A stretch of DNA of 64,000 bases, taken from assembly GCA_037043455.1 (NCBI GenBank), contig JAWPHD010001430.1:1-64000 (forward strand), read 5' to 3'. Below are positions 24,960 through 35,637 of the stretch, one piece after another (position 1 is the stretch's first letter; every line of letters starts with the position of its first letter). Source of the stretch: Cyrtodaria siliqua (Eukaryota; Mollusca; Bivalvia; Adapedonta; Hiatellidae). The position numbers and the translations under genes were made by a program. The notes under the pieces were generated by a model, which did not search any database, had not been told where the DNA came from, and saw only the letters and a program-made list of their open reading frames with translations.

Positions 24960-27900
24960 AAGGTCATTCAATGGAACTGCCGAGGTTTAAAACCTAATTA
25001 TGATGGAATGAGCTTACTTTTAAAAAACACAACCCTGTTGCATTTTGTCTTCAAGAAACTTTCTTGAAGATTAGTGATAAGATATCTTTTAAAAACTATT
25101 CATTGTATAACTATATTTGTGATACAGGTGATAAAGCTTCTGGATGAGTTTTGATTCTTGTGAATCAAAACATTCCTCACAGAACTGTTGCGTTGAAAAC
25201 TAGTTTGCAAGCTGTTGTGGTCAGTGTTACGATGCACAGAGTTATAACAATGTGCTCCTTATATTTACCGCCCAGTTCTTCACTAGACCGTAAAGATCTA
25301 AATCACCTAGTTGCACAATTACCATCACCTTTTATACTCTTGGGTGATTTTAATGCACACAACTACATTTGGGGTTGTAAGGATATCAACGATAAAGGCA
25401 AGAAAGTTGAGGATTTCTTAGCTAAAAATAATTTGTGTCTTTTCAATGATAACAAATCACATACTTATTTACATCCACCTACAGGCTCTCATTCTTCCAT
25501 TGATTTAACAATATGCGATCCAACGCTCTTGATGGATTTTTCGTGGAGTGTTGGTGACTTCTCGAAAAAACGCAACGAAGGAAACTTCGCAAAGCTGATT
25601 GGGATACGGTTCAATCTCTTTGTGAGGAACAATTAAAGCCTTACGTTTTCGAGGATGTCGAAGACGCAACTGCTCTTTTTACCAAAACCCTTCATGATAT
25701 AGCTGATCAAACTATTCCAAAACCTTGGCAAATCCAAAACGCCCACATAAACTATGGTACTATGATGACTGCAAAAAGGCAGTCAGCGATCGTAAAGCTG
25801 CATTGAATGCTTTTAATTTGCGGCCAACTCAAAATAATTTAGATACTTTTAGAGGAGTTTTTCGTGCGAAAGCCCGTCGTACTATTAAGGATAGCAAGAG
25901 GAAATCCTGGAGATCTTATGTCTCTAGGCTGAACTCTCGCTCATCTCTTAAGAAGACATGGGACATGGTCCGGAAAATAAACGGTAAAGGTAATTATAGT
26001 TGTGTAAATCATCTTAAAACTGATAATGATGATATTACATCTGTCAAAGATATTACAAACACTTTGGCTGAAACTTTTTCTAAAAACTCTTCTTCTGAAA
26101 ATTGTCCAACCAAATTTTCTAAAAAATAAGAAACTAAAAGAACAGAAGAAGCTGAATTTCAAGTCTAAAACTTTGGAGAAATACAATAAACTGTTCACTC
26201 TCAAAGAACTTCGAGAATCCCTTAAAAAGGCTCATGATACATCAGCTGGTCCTGATGATATCCATTATCAATTATTAAAACATTTACCTGAAACCTGTTT
26301 CTCTACACTTCTGGATATATTCTTGGCGGGAAGCAATCGTTATTCCAGTCCCCAAACCTGGAAAGGATCATACGGACCCAATAAATTATCGCCCTGTTGC
26401 TTTAACAGTTGTATATGTAAAACCATGGAACGAATGATTAATGAGAGACTCGTTTGGTAACTGGAATCCAACAAAGCATCAAAGTGGATTCTGGTGCCAA
26501 CGAGGCACAGCAGACAATCTCATTCGATTTGAATCATTTATTAGGGAAGCTTTCATAAAGAAAGAACATCTTTTGACTTGGAGAAAGCTTGTGATACTGC
26601 ATGGAAGTACGGTACCATGAATGATCTTTATGACCTTGGTCTTAGAGGCCAATTACCAATTTTTATAGAGAATTTCTTTGAGGATAGACAGTTTCGTGTC
26701 CCAATGGGTTCAACCCTCTCTGACATTCATGAACAGGAGATGGGTGTGCCACAGGGCAGCATACTCTCTGTCACCCTTTTTAATATAAAAATTAACAGTA
26801 TAGTTAAATACATCAATCCTGGTGTGGACTGCTCTCTATATGTTGACGACTTTGTTTTATGTTATCGTGCAATAAAAATTGTATGCACTTTTGTCAACTA
26901 TGTAAACATCATGAAGACCCTCATCTAACACTGGATGGGTCACCAATACTAGTAGTGGATAGCCAAGTGCCTTAAAGCTCTTAATTTTTTAAAGTTGTTG
27001 CAAACATACATAATCAAGGATTAAGACTCGCCTTAGGTGCCTTTCGTACATCACCAGCCGAAAGTCTATATGTTGAAGCTAATGAACCATCACTGTCTCA
27101 TAGACGGACAAATTAGCCCTTCAATATGCAATTAAATTAAAATCTAACCCTTCAAATCCAACTTTCGATAATGTTTTTAATCCTAATTTTGAAACTCTTT
27201 TTGATCGAAAACCGAAGGCCATTCGACCATTTGGTCTTCGTATTAAACCAAAATTAAGAGACACGGAAATCGACCTAAATTTGATTGCCAAGTACAAAGT
27301 ACCACAAATTCCACCGTGGACTTTGGAAACACCAACAATTATTTTTGATCTTTGTAATACAGTCGATTTCGGTTATTTGCATAGCCCATTTGTCAAGAAA
27401 ATATATGCGATTAACCGGAGTATTCGAATAACCGAAATTGAACATTTTGTACATGTAGCGGTGCACGTTTCTACTTTCGTTTTACTGTTCTGTTAATACT
27501 TACATAGAAACTCCATAAAAGCGAGTTAATTCTATGTAAGATGTTTGATAGGATTATTATTGTACTTATCCATTTTGTATTTACTGTTATTTGATAGATT
27601 TTATGCAATATTTATGCGTACTTGTTTTCTTTCAATCTGCGTCGCTTTGCTATTGTTTGTAGTGTGAATTACACAGCCATGATAATAACACAAAAGCTTA
27701 TTTTATTTTTCATTTATTAAGTAACCACTATGAGCTACTCAATGTCATATGCATTTCTACTGACACTAGCAAACTGAGAGCAGTAAATAATTAACAACAC
27801 ATTGCTTTACATTGCATACAAACTTATTATTAAATCGTGTATGCTAATTGGTGAGCGATCGTCATGGCGTGGAAGCTTCACAGAAACCGCACAAAATGGC

Positions 27901-28803
27901 AAACTTTCGGCGTCAATTAGCACCTTTTGTCAATCAATTTGCCTCGGGCTTATCTCTGTGACCGCGTCAATCAATTAACAGTTGCAAAATACAGGTACAT
28001 TTGACTTTCATGATGCAATTAGCCAGATATTCGTTATGCAATTATCCGGAATGTGACAAAAACCTATGCGATTATACGTTTTTTTTTACATGCAACAGAA
28101 TACGAATGGTTTTGTGTTTCAAAACTTTATGCAATTAACCGAAATATGCAATTAACCGATATGCGATTAAACGGAATCGACTGTAGTAACAAATCCAGTA
28201 CAGACCCTACTGTCTTTCAAAGCAAATTTAATGAAATTAAATCGAAATACAGTAACTTTCAACATATATACACAGATGGTTCTAAAGATGGAGATAAGGT
28301 AGCTGCAGCAGCTGTTGTTCCCAAACACAGCATAAAGAGCCGCCTGCCTGACAAAGCTCCTATCTTTTCAGCTGAACTTAAGGCAAGTTGAACTTGCCTT
28401 AAATTATATTCAGGGATCTGATGATGACCATTTTGTAATATTTTCTGATTCCCTTTCATCTCTTCAAGCACTGGGTAATATGAAACATGATAACCCAGTT
28501 GTGCTTCAGCTTTTAGAAAAGTACAATTCTCTTATAGTTGTTATTTTCTGCTGGCTTCCAAGCCATGTAGGAATACGTGGTAATGATAGAGCTGATAGTT
28601 CTGCTAAAGCAGCATTAGGTTTACTTATATCTAATGCTACATTACCTTATACGGATTTTAAAAGTTGTATTAACACATTTATTCGTAACTCTTGGCAAGC
28701 CGCTTGGGATTTGTCAGTTAATAATAAACTCCATTCAGTTAAGCCATTACTTGGAGAATGGCGTTCTTCTTCACGAGTAAAAATATGCGAGTTTCCTCAC
28801 TGA
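24960..28803 (+). pseudogene. I-type non-LTR retrotransposon ORF2 (EN-RT-RNase H), decayed
   Basis: It would encode the element's polyprotein for target nicking, reverse transcription and RNA removal. Endonuclease: IQWNCRGL at the start, QETFL after a frameshift near 25036, LLGDFNAH near 25340 and HSSIDLTIC near 25490. RT: SAGPDDIHYQLLKHLPE near 26240, DLEKACDT at 26574, GVPQGSILS near 26745 and LYVDDFVLCYRA near 26840, then LRLALGAFRTSPAESLYVEA near 27020. RNase H: IYTDGSKDGDK near 28265, AELKA, VIFSDSLSSLQAL near 28437 and WLPSHVGIRGNDRAD near 28553. It has at least five frameshifts, stops, a deletion of part of the RT palm/thumb between CYRA and GLRLALG, and an 824-bp MITE insertion. The RNase H domain after RT points to the I superfamily (I/Nimb-like). 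Confidence 0.88.
27360..28183. mobile_element. Tc1/mariner- or pogo-like MITE inserted in the LINE ORF2
   Basis: Ends: CAGTCGATTTCGGTTATTTG on the left and, reverse complemented, CAGTCGATTCCGTTTAATCG on the right, each flanked by TA (27358-27359, 28184-28185). Near both ends there are several copies of an iteron like ATGCAATTAACCGA (27408, 28014, 28040, 28130, 28145, 28160). Removing the insert joins the LINE reading DLCNT to the SNKSSTDPT reading ahead of RNase H. No transposase is visible. The host LINE must predate it. Confidence 0.8.
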
Positions 28804-28829
28804 TACACCTGGTGTATTTCGAGATTACC

Positions 28830-29244
28830 TGAGGGTCGAGTAAGGTCGCCTTCGGTACCACTTAGATCTCCTATCAGTCTCAGTGGTTTCAGAGGCTGAG
28901 TCTTTGCCTTGGAGCTACTGTACGTGCTCAGCCCTACGTGGGTTTGTTTCACTGACTAAGCCATGTCTGATGAAGTTCTTCATCATTCATCGTGTTCCTC
29001 TAGGATTGCTGTCCTTGTGTGTCCTATTTGATGTGGTAACAGGACGTAACTTCCAATTCTTTACAGATAAGATCATTGTCCAGATGCTAGATTCCTTTTC
29101 CATGCAGTCCTACAGTTAGTGGGCTGTAATGCCAGGGTTCGTTCTCCATTAGCCCTAAGGGATACTGATGATAGTTGGGGTAGTTGTAGTTCATGCTCCT
29201 CCCTTTCTAGTCTTGCTAGAACCAGGATACAGTCTCCTTGTGGC
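28830..29244 (+). repeat. Block C, shared with 44300-44720 (minus)
   Basis: This segment aligns with the reverse complement of 44300-44720, for example CTACGTGGGTTTGTT, CTGACTAAGCC, TGTCTGATG, GGGCTGTAATGCCAGGGTTC and TGCTAGAACCAGGATACA. Both copies keep a common frame (LTKPCL, HxxPLGL, VQxLDS) but most codon differences are non-synonymous, so protein function is doubtful. It follows the LINE ORF2 and ends where the piggyBac relic begins. Confidence 0.6.
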
Positions 29245-30398
29245 CTACATTTTAGCGTTGGCACGGGCTCTGCATTCCACACACACTTTGCCTTTCTGGA
29301 ATAGCTTCTCCATCATATGACGTCTGGCTGGCATCAAGTCAGTTGGGATGGGAGCATCTTTACCAGTCCTGTAGTCCCCAATCAAGCCCATGGCTAAGTC
29401 TTCAATGAAGTCTTGAAAGTGGGGCCATTCTCTGTTGACATGTTCAGGGTTTGAATCCTTGGCGATAATGTAGGCATTTAACGCACTTGCCATCTGGAAA
29501 TAAAAAAACAGTCGGCGCCACCACTTTTTTGATCGATGGTTTGGCATGAAGTAGCCAAGCATCTGGTCAGAAAGATCTACATTTTATTCTGCAGATGTTG
29601 GATGAGGTCTGTCACCACCCGGTGTGTCATACCATGATGAAGATGATCCTGGCCATCTGCTTCCTTTTCGGTGTAAACCTGGAAGTTGTGGACATACCCT
29701 GTGTCACTCTCAGCGAGCATCCAAACTTTTATTCCCCACTTGATTGGCTTGGCAGGAAGATATTGGCGAAATCCTAGACGACCTTTGAACTTCACCATAC
29801 TTTCATCTACCGTCACATCGCCGTAAGGTGTGTAAAGGATCCTGAATTTCTGGTTTAGGTAATCCAGAAACCAGCGCAGCTTCACCAGTTTGTCAGGAGT
29901 TGCTGGAGGAGGTCCATCTTTGTTGTAGAGATGTAAGTATCTCCAAATCAGATTGAACCGATCCCGAGGCATCACTTTGTTGAAGCTGGTCCGAAACATC
30001 CACTTCTTGACATGCGAGTAATCATTTCTGGATGGCAAACGCAGTATACCCATGCTGAAACACAAGCCAATAAATGCCTTCATTGTAGGTACATCTACTG
30101 GTGTCCAATTTGGTGCAAATGGGGGTGCGGGGTTCTGCGTGCGTTCTTTCTCCGCATTTCGGTTTGTCTCGGTAACCAACCTCTCCCAAAGATCATCTTC
30201 CCAAATCATGTTGAAGTAATGATGTGGCATTGCTTCTTCAGGGTGCTGGACATTTGCTCCCCCATGGTCTAAATATGGTTTGAGATGGCGTGGATGGAAG
30301 TCTTCCCTAACCCAATCTCCCTGAAACCAAACATCTTCATCATTTTCATCATCATCCGAGTCAGAATCCGCAAAAAAATGACAAAAGAATGAGTTCAA
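29245..30398 (-). pseudogene. piggyBac-family transposase, internally deleted
   Basis: The N-terminal part (30398-29577) starts with an acidic DSDSDDDENDED stretch and contains PTMKAFIGLCFSMGI, the first catalytic aspartate in DVTVDESMVKFKGRLGFRQY, and a WGIKVWMLAESDTGYVHNF stretch. It stops after HLQNKM. The C-terminal part (29562-29245) resumes with DQMLGYFMPNHRSKKWWRR and ends CVECRARANAKM, so the cysteine-rich zinc finger is cut short. The ~100-120 residues that normally carry the second and third catalytic aspartates (DNFF-type and MGGVD-type regions) are missing between the parts. The transposase cannot be active. The start lies at a junction with family sequence (CATTCTTTTGTC), also seen near 46170. 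Confidence 0.9.
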
Positions 30399-30758
30399 TT
30401 TGAGGATGGAATACCTCCAGGCCTGCTAATCAGAATCAGAGATAAGACTTGGACAATTTACCTTCTCTGATTGTAGATGGTCTGTCTAACCAGACGGCTA
30501 CTAGATAACTTCACTCTTGGAATGGTTATCACTTCCTTCAGCCTGATAGAGCACCCTGTCAGTAGGAAGGTAGGACTTCCGTACCAAATAAAAGGCCTTT
30601 CCCAGTAGAGAGCACCGTCTAGGAAAGTATGATTTCCAAAGAGGTCTCAGTCCTATTGTTGGTAAGTGTTTCTGACATAACACTGAAATCTGACATAACA
30701 CTGAAAAAGAAGAACAGAAAGTGTCCCTGACACATTTTACTTGTATGTTAAAAGTATG

Positions 30759-30864
30759 TGTCAGAAGTGGGATCTGAACCCACGCCTACATTCGTGGACC
30801 AGAACACTCGCTTGTGAAGGTATTACCTTGAGTCTGGAGCCTTAGACCACTTGGCCATCCTGAC
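30759..30864 (-). tRNA. tRNA-Leu(CAA)-like gene with intron, inside the repeat
   Basis: Minus strand: acceptor GTCAGGA pairs with TTCTGAC (one G-T) with discriminator A; A box TGGCCAAGTGGTCTAAGG; anticodon arm CCAGA-CTCAAG interrupted by a 22-nt intron and closed by T-TCTGG, giving anticodon CAA; long variable arm; T arm GTGGGTTCAGATCCCAC. A TTTT Pol III terminator lies about 6 nt downstream. Animal tRNA-Leu(CAA) genes do carry an intron at this point. The TTCAGAT loop (usual TTCGAAT) has a non-A at position 58, which argues for decay. A second copy sits at 46534-46639 in the related element. Confidence 0.75.
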
Positions 30865-31226
30865 AGCTAATCCATATGTTTATCTTAATAGCTATCATAT
30901 GATTTTATTTCCTGTTTGTTCATTGTCATGTTCACATTGTTATGAGTTTTACAATAAAATATTCTGTTCTTTTTAATCTGTAATTATACAACATGTAGTG
31001 AAAAATAATAACAGATAAATGTGGCCCATGACAGAAATTTCCCCTTGCATGCGCGTACCAACACAGAAACCTAAGTCCTCTTCTCTTACCATAGAAAGAA
31101 GTCTTATTTAGCTTTCCTCAAGACTACTAGTCTGGATTTATAATAGCAGAGACCGTCAGAAGAAACTACATGCTTCGTTAGGTGGCCCTAACCATAACGA
31201 CGGTATTGAATACAGTAAGAATACAG

Positions 31227-31520
31227 TCAGAATACCCCTACGGCCGTCCAGGGCTGTGCTTGAAAAGCAGAAAATTCATCAGAGAAAGAATTACCTGAGC
31301 TGTCTCTAGACAGGTGATGGTTGTTCCTAGACCCCCCTCTGTGTGTTGACTCTCTGAAAGGTGACCTGGAGGAGTGAATAGAATCTGTTCTGAGGACCTT
31401 CAGATTACCCATGAGGCAGAGAGTTTGGAGTCGGCGTGACCCCCGCACTACCTGGCAGCCTGTAACTGTGAACAGGAGTGGGTGGGGTACGGGACTGCTT
31501 TCGCCTGCGATGTGTGCCAA
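31227..31520 (-). other. Arginine/serine-rich open frame of the repeat family
   Basis: A 97-codon frame containing SPVPHPLLFTVTGCQVVRGS, RLQTLCLMGNLKVLRTDSIH and SRSPFRESTHRG, then SRDSSGNS. The same peptide is kept in frame at 46880-47434. At the DSSG codons the minus strand reads GCTCAGGTAATTC, a good splice donor, so this may be a 5' exon rather than a full protein. The function is not recognisable; the RS-like composition could suit a nucleic-acid-binding N terminus of an element protein. It has no other homology I can name. Confidence 0.4.
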
Positions 31521-32050
31521 ACGTCGGAAGGAACCATAGCCTTCGTAGGATTGCGGTCTGAATTAACGGCGAAAGAACAAAAACCAGTGTAAAAAACACC
31601 AACTACGCTTATAAACTCATAAGAAAATAACATATGGGAAGTAAAATTAAAGTAATAAAACAATTAAAACCATTTGTTACATGGAAAAAGAATTGCGTGG
31701 AAAAAGAACAAATATTTTGAGACCGTTCGATTTACTCGCCTCTATCAAGATCGCCTGGATGGAAAGAGTATGTAACTCTGCATGTACGGGTGTATTTGGC
31801 GGCACTCTTGGTGCCGGGAGTCCCGGGAAGGGGATTAGGGGAAGTTTTTCCGTTCATGGATTAAGGCAAGTTGAGTATATTGCAATTGTAATGTTGTCGT
31901 AAGTTATCTATAGACCAATATGGCCATCTATAAAACTACACAATGTTACAATAAATGCATATAGTGAAAGATAAAACAGTACATGCATCATTATATAACT
32001 TCAACCAGACAGACACCTTTATTATACTTGTAATGTAAGGTTATAAAATA

Positions 32051-32979
32051 TACTCAGCAAAAATAAAAAGTATCCACTTTGTTTTCCTGCAAAATCTGAG
32101 ACTGTAAGAAAGAACTAACAATTGTAGCATGATTTTCTTTTAATAACATCTTTGTTTGATGTTCACACAAAATTTCATCGAAATATACCGAATGCTTAAA
32201 AAATAAATCAAACTTTAAAAACATAGGTGTGAAAACAAAATTAACAAAACTTAACAAAATTAATATAAAGATTAGCGACAACGGCACAAATTTAGCAGCT
32301 AAGCCCATTCAAATACACACAAAAAAATTCAAAACCCCGCTTATATCTCATGTGTCCACCGTTACACCGAATACACTAAAAAATGCGACGTCGCAGGCTT
32401 CTGACGTAACGACTGACGAAGCATCGAGCAAATTTGGGACGTCGTATACGTCAGGATGACCCTATCCAAAATATTTAGGACCTTGCAGCAGCACTTGTCC
32501 GCGAATGGAACACATTACCTCCAGAATTCGTCAGTCGTTACGTCAGAAGCAACAGACCAGACTCTATTGTGCCCATCGCGGCAGGGAAACTTGTCGTGTT
32601 AGTTGGCGGACGGTCTATAAACCTTAGAACTACACACACACACACGTCAGAAGCATGCGACGTCACATTTTTGCGTGTATTCAGTGTAACGCTGGACACA
32701 TGAGATATTAGCGAGGTTTTGAATATTTTTCTGTGTATTTGAATCAACTTAGACTGCTGAATCTGTGCTATTGTCTTACCTTTACATTTGTTAAGTTTTG
32801 TGAATTTCATACCGATGCTTTGAAACTGATTTTTTTTTTTATTATTCGGTATATTTCGATGAAATGTTGTGTGAACATCAAACACAGATGTTATTAAAAG
32901 AAAATCATGCTACAATTGTTAGTTCTTTCTTACTGTCTCCGAGGAAAACAAAGTGGATACTTTTTATTTTTGCTGAGTA
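32051..32979. mobile_element. Tc1/mariner-like foldback element with long inverted arms
   Basis: The ends TACTCAGCAAAAATAAAAAG are perfectly inverted and flanked by TA (32049-32050, 32980-32981). Inverted similarity continues for several hundred bp on each side (AGTATCCACTTTGTTTTCC, AACTAACAATTGTAGCATGA, TTTCATCGAAATATACCGAA). The middle retains a short transposase fragment. A (CA)n run is at 32631-32644. The long arms would form a large hairpin. Confidence 0.85.
32482..32589 (+). pseudogene. Tc1-like transposase C-terminal fragment
   Basis: The plus frame reads LAAALVREWNTLPPEFV then SRYVRS, matching the conserved end of Tc1/mariner DDE transposases (a tryptophan-containing helix, IxxEWxxLP, ahead of the RSMxRR segment). 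Only about 35 residues remain, with no catalytic triad. It supports the superfamily call for the surrounding foldback element. Confidence 0.65.
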
Positions 32980-32991
32980 TACAATGGAGTT

Positions 32992-33420
32992 TCATTCTTT
33001 CATTACAAGAAAGGATATGTATTTAATCTTAAATGTAATTAAAGAATGTGAAGCTCTTATGTCAACGGGAATCATGTTCCAAACTACCATTCCTGAATAT
33101 CCAAAAGTATGTTTAAGAATATTTGTTCTAGGTTTTAAATGAGCTATATCCTGCCTAGCAGCAGATCTTAAGTTATAATTTGAATTTGAAGAGAAGGTTA
33201 TTAAATTGGTTATGTAATCCGGAGTTAAATTGTTAAGTGATTTATAAATCATAACGGCCTATGTGGCACATGTGCGTTGAAAGGTTACAAGCCACTGGAG
33301 TTCCTTAAACATTAATTTAGACGGTGTTTTTATGGGTTTTCTTGAGAATGATTCATGTGGCCCTCTTCTGGATTTTAAGTATTCTATTAGAGAATTTATT
33401 TGTTTGGTCCCAAACTTATT
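32992..33420 (-). pseudogene. LINE reverse transcriptase C-terminal remnant (CR1/Jockey-like)
   Basis: The 86-codon minus frame begins MIYKSLNNLTPDYITNL, then NYNLRSAARQDI, KPRTNILKHTFGYSG and VVWNMIPVDIRASHSL, the familiar C-terminal tail of CR1/Jockey-type LINE ORF2 proteins. Upstream the reading continues through a stop as ELQWLVTFQRTCAT and, in shifted frames, KIQKRA and PSKLMFKEL, so it has stops and frameshifts. The catalytic YADD region is gone. The adjacent Tc1-like element inserted just downstream of its stop. Confidence 0.8.
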
Positions 33421-33745
33421 TAGGGAAAAACCTTAAACGTTTGCTAAGACTATGCTTATCTTGCTGCTTTCTTGCAGAATGTTCACTTCTTCAACATTAG
33501 GGCTGGACATGCAGCTGTGACCTAGTTGATAACATGACTGTGTTACTGTTACAAACACCATTCCTCTACATGACTGGTGGGATACCTTGGCGGCCTTTGT
33601 TCTCTAATGAATTACTGCTGTGATGTTTACATCTGGTTTCTAGGTCCTATTAATTGTCGAAATGAGAAATATGATCTGTTATTCACTGATGTTTTTGTAA
33701 TAAAATCGTAGCATATGGAGTTTGACCAGCTTTTCTTTTAAAAAT
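33421..33745. other. No recognisable feature
   Basis: No motif or repeat stands out here. Confidence 0.4.
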
Positions 33746-33746
33746 C

Positions 33747-33848
33747 TATTGGGATCACTCCATCTTTGTCCATTATAATGTCTATTGGGATCACTCTTCA
33801 TCCATTATAATGTCTATTGGGATCACTCTTCGTCCATTATAATGTCCA
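33747..33848. repeat. Short tandem array, ~34-bp unit, three copies
   Basis: CTATTGGGATCACTCTTC followed by CATTATAATGT is repeated three times with small changes (first copy a few bases longer). Confidence 0.9.
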
Positions 33849-33869
33849 TCGTTAAACTTTAGCTTACAC

Positions 33870-34590
33870 AACTTCTTCAGATGCAACTGCATATTTAATT
33901 TTGACCAAACTTCAAATGGATGATCCTAAGGTCGATATGTTTCACAGCTCTCATATATTACATGTACCATCAGCTTACATTTGTCTACCGAGTTTGTTCA
34001 AATAGTGAACCTGGGGTCAGATTTAGCCCCGCCCCGGGGTCACAGTTATACATAGACTTATATAATAAAATCTTTGAAAAAAGTATTTTTCACTGAAACT
34101 GCATCTTGCATGTACCATAAGATTATGGTCCTTTACCAAATTTGTTCAAATGGTGACCAATGGGTAAAATTTTGCCCTGCCCCAGGAGTCACAGTTTAAC
34201 AGAGTTATGTAGGAAAATCTTTCAAAAAAATCTTCTCTAAAACAACAAGGCATGGAGCTCTTAAATATTGTGTGTGTCATAAACTTATGTTCTTCTTCCA
34301 AGTTTGCTCAAATGGTGACCCTGGGGTAAAATCTGGCCATGCCCCGGAGGTCACAGTTTAACATAGAGTTATAAAGGAAATCTTTAACAAATCTTCTTTT
34401 CTCTACATGAGCTAGCGGTGTAATATTTTGTCTGTACCATAAGCTTATGGTTCTCTGTCAAGTTTGTTCAAATGGAGACCACCAGGGGTCAAATTTGGCC
34501 CCACCCTAGATGTCTATGTTTTACATAGACTTATATAGGGAAAAACCTTAAAAGATCTTCTTCTCTTAATACCAGAGTTATACACTTACT
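33870..34590 (+). repeat. Diverged units of the ~165-bp pearl-like array
   Basis: About four units share GTTTGTTCAAATGGTGACC, GCCCCGCCCCGGGGTCACAG and ACATAGACTTATATA with the array at 7772-11475. Neither element terminus is present, so it is a solo or truncated array, more diverged than the 7-12 kb copies. Confidence 0.7.
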
Positions 34591-34797
34591 GAGCATGAAC
34601 AGATTAAGGCAGATGTGGGAATTTGTGATGTTGCGCCATTGAGTTTGTGATTTCATTTCATTGTGATATTATAAGCTTGTTTGACAATTTTTTCATCTTT
34701 GCGAAGATCATCAGTTGAGCGCGATTCAGGACCATTTTGGCTATGTTTAATTTTGGGTTAAATCTTTTTGATATTTCTTGTTCATAATTTTATTATA

Positions 34798-35290
34798 TTC
34801 CTGCTTTAACAAAGTGAAGTGGGGCTATATAGAAATCACAATGTCCGTAACGTCCTGTCGCGTAATATATTTTTGTTGCATCATGTCCCATTTCTCAAAC
34901 GGTTTTGAATGGGTTGTTCCCAAACTTCATATACTCATAATAACTGATGACCTTTAATAATGTCCCTCTATATCACTCATTGTTGATTTCCTTATTTATT
35001 ACAGAATTATGGCCATTTGTTTGACTTAGAATTTTCCACTCTATAATGAACTTCATGTGACTTTCACAGTTTTCATGAATTGTTATTACACTTGACATAC
35101 AGTTCACACGTAATGATATGATGTGTCTCTGCATCAATGTTTTTTGATTCTACAATTTTTTTACAGAATTATGGACCTATGTTTCACTTAGAACTTTTTT
35201 CACATTAAAAATTTATTATTATTGATTTTGTCCATTCTCACTGGGTATATCAAAAAAGCGTTCATCACCTTCAGTAATAGTTCTAGATTT
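34798..35290 (+). repeat. Copy of the CTTTCACAAAGTGAAG hairpin-ended family
   Basis: Starts CTGCTTTAACAAAGTGAAGT and ends CACCTTCAGTAATAGTTCTAG, with the same internal order of motifs as 12898-13637. Its termini bracket about 490 bp, which gives the likely unit length of a simple copy. Confidence 0.65.
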
Positions 35291-35637
35291 ATCTTTTTAT
35301 TTCATTGCAAAATGAAAACTTCGGCCGAGAATAGGGCTCGATCTCAGATATATTATGTTCTAAAAATAAACTGAAATGGTCAATGATTTCGGACAAACAG
35401 TTCATTACTTACCTGGTATATATATACAAAAGTGTAGGTTTATTATGTCGGACATCGTATTGAGAGGTTTACACAGTGACGTCACTGAGCTTTAGTAATA
35501 CACTACACAACAGACAATGACTCTTGTGACAGCTATATCAGTAGATTCGTCAGCAATTTGAAAGGACACTTTCACGATGACAATTTAAAAATAACCTAAA
35601 AAAAACTTAACAAAAAAAAAACTATTATGAACTGTTT

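Larger units (their letters stand above)
23209..31921. mobile_element. 8.7-kb composite element with long inverted ends
   Basis: It begins ATTGGTCTATAGATAACTTA at 23209 and ends with the reverse complement of the same sequence at 31921. The inverted similarity continues past ACGACAACATTACAATTGC into a few hundred bp (CTCAACTTGCC, CCTTCCCGGG, GTTTTATTACTTTAATTTT blocks). Inside, in plus order: a 5' region, a decayed I-type LINE, a block shared with 44300-44720, then on the minus strand a broken piggyBac transposase and a region shared with 46180-48232. No clear target duplication is visible. It may be one element that swallowed others, or two oppositely oriented copies fused head to head. Confidence 0.6.
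30400..31921 (-). repeat. Region A, right end of the composite (shared with 46180-48232)
   Basis: High similarity in the same orientation to 46180-48232, including GAGGATGGAATACCTCCAGG, TCTAACCAGACGGCTACTAG, the tRNA-Leu-like gene, the arginine/serine-rich frame and the inverted terminus. Read on the minus strand it lies between the terminus and the piggyBac relic, so it could be that element's 5' region. Confidence 0.7.

Noticed and set aside
24578..24967. 129-residue minus frame opposite LINE ORF1
   Set aside because: Shadow of the gag-like sequence on plus; no motif.
23209..31921. Idea that the inverted ends are classical piggyBac termini
   Set aside because: No TTAA flanks either copy and the ends lack the usual piggyBac CCY-type start, so the enclosed piggyBac frame cannot be assumed to be the mover.
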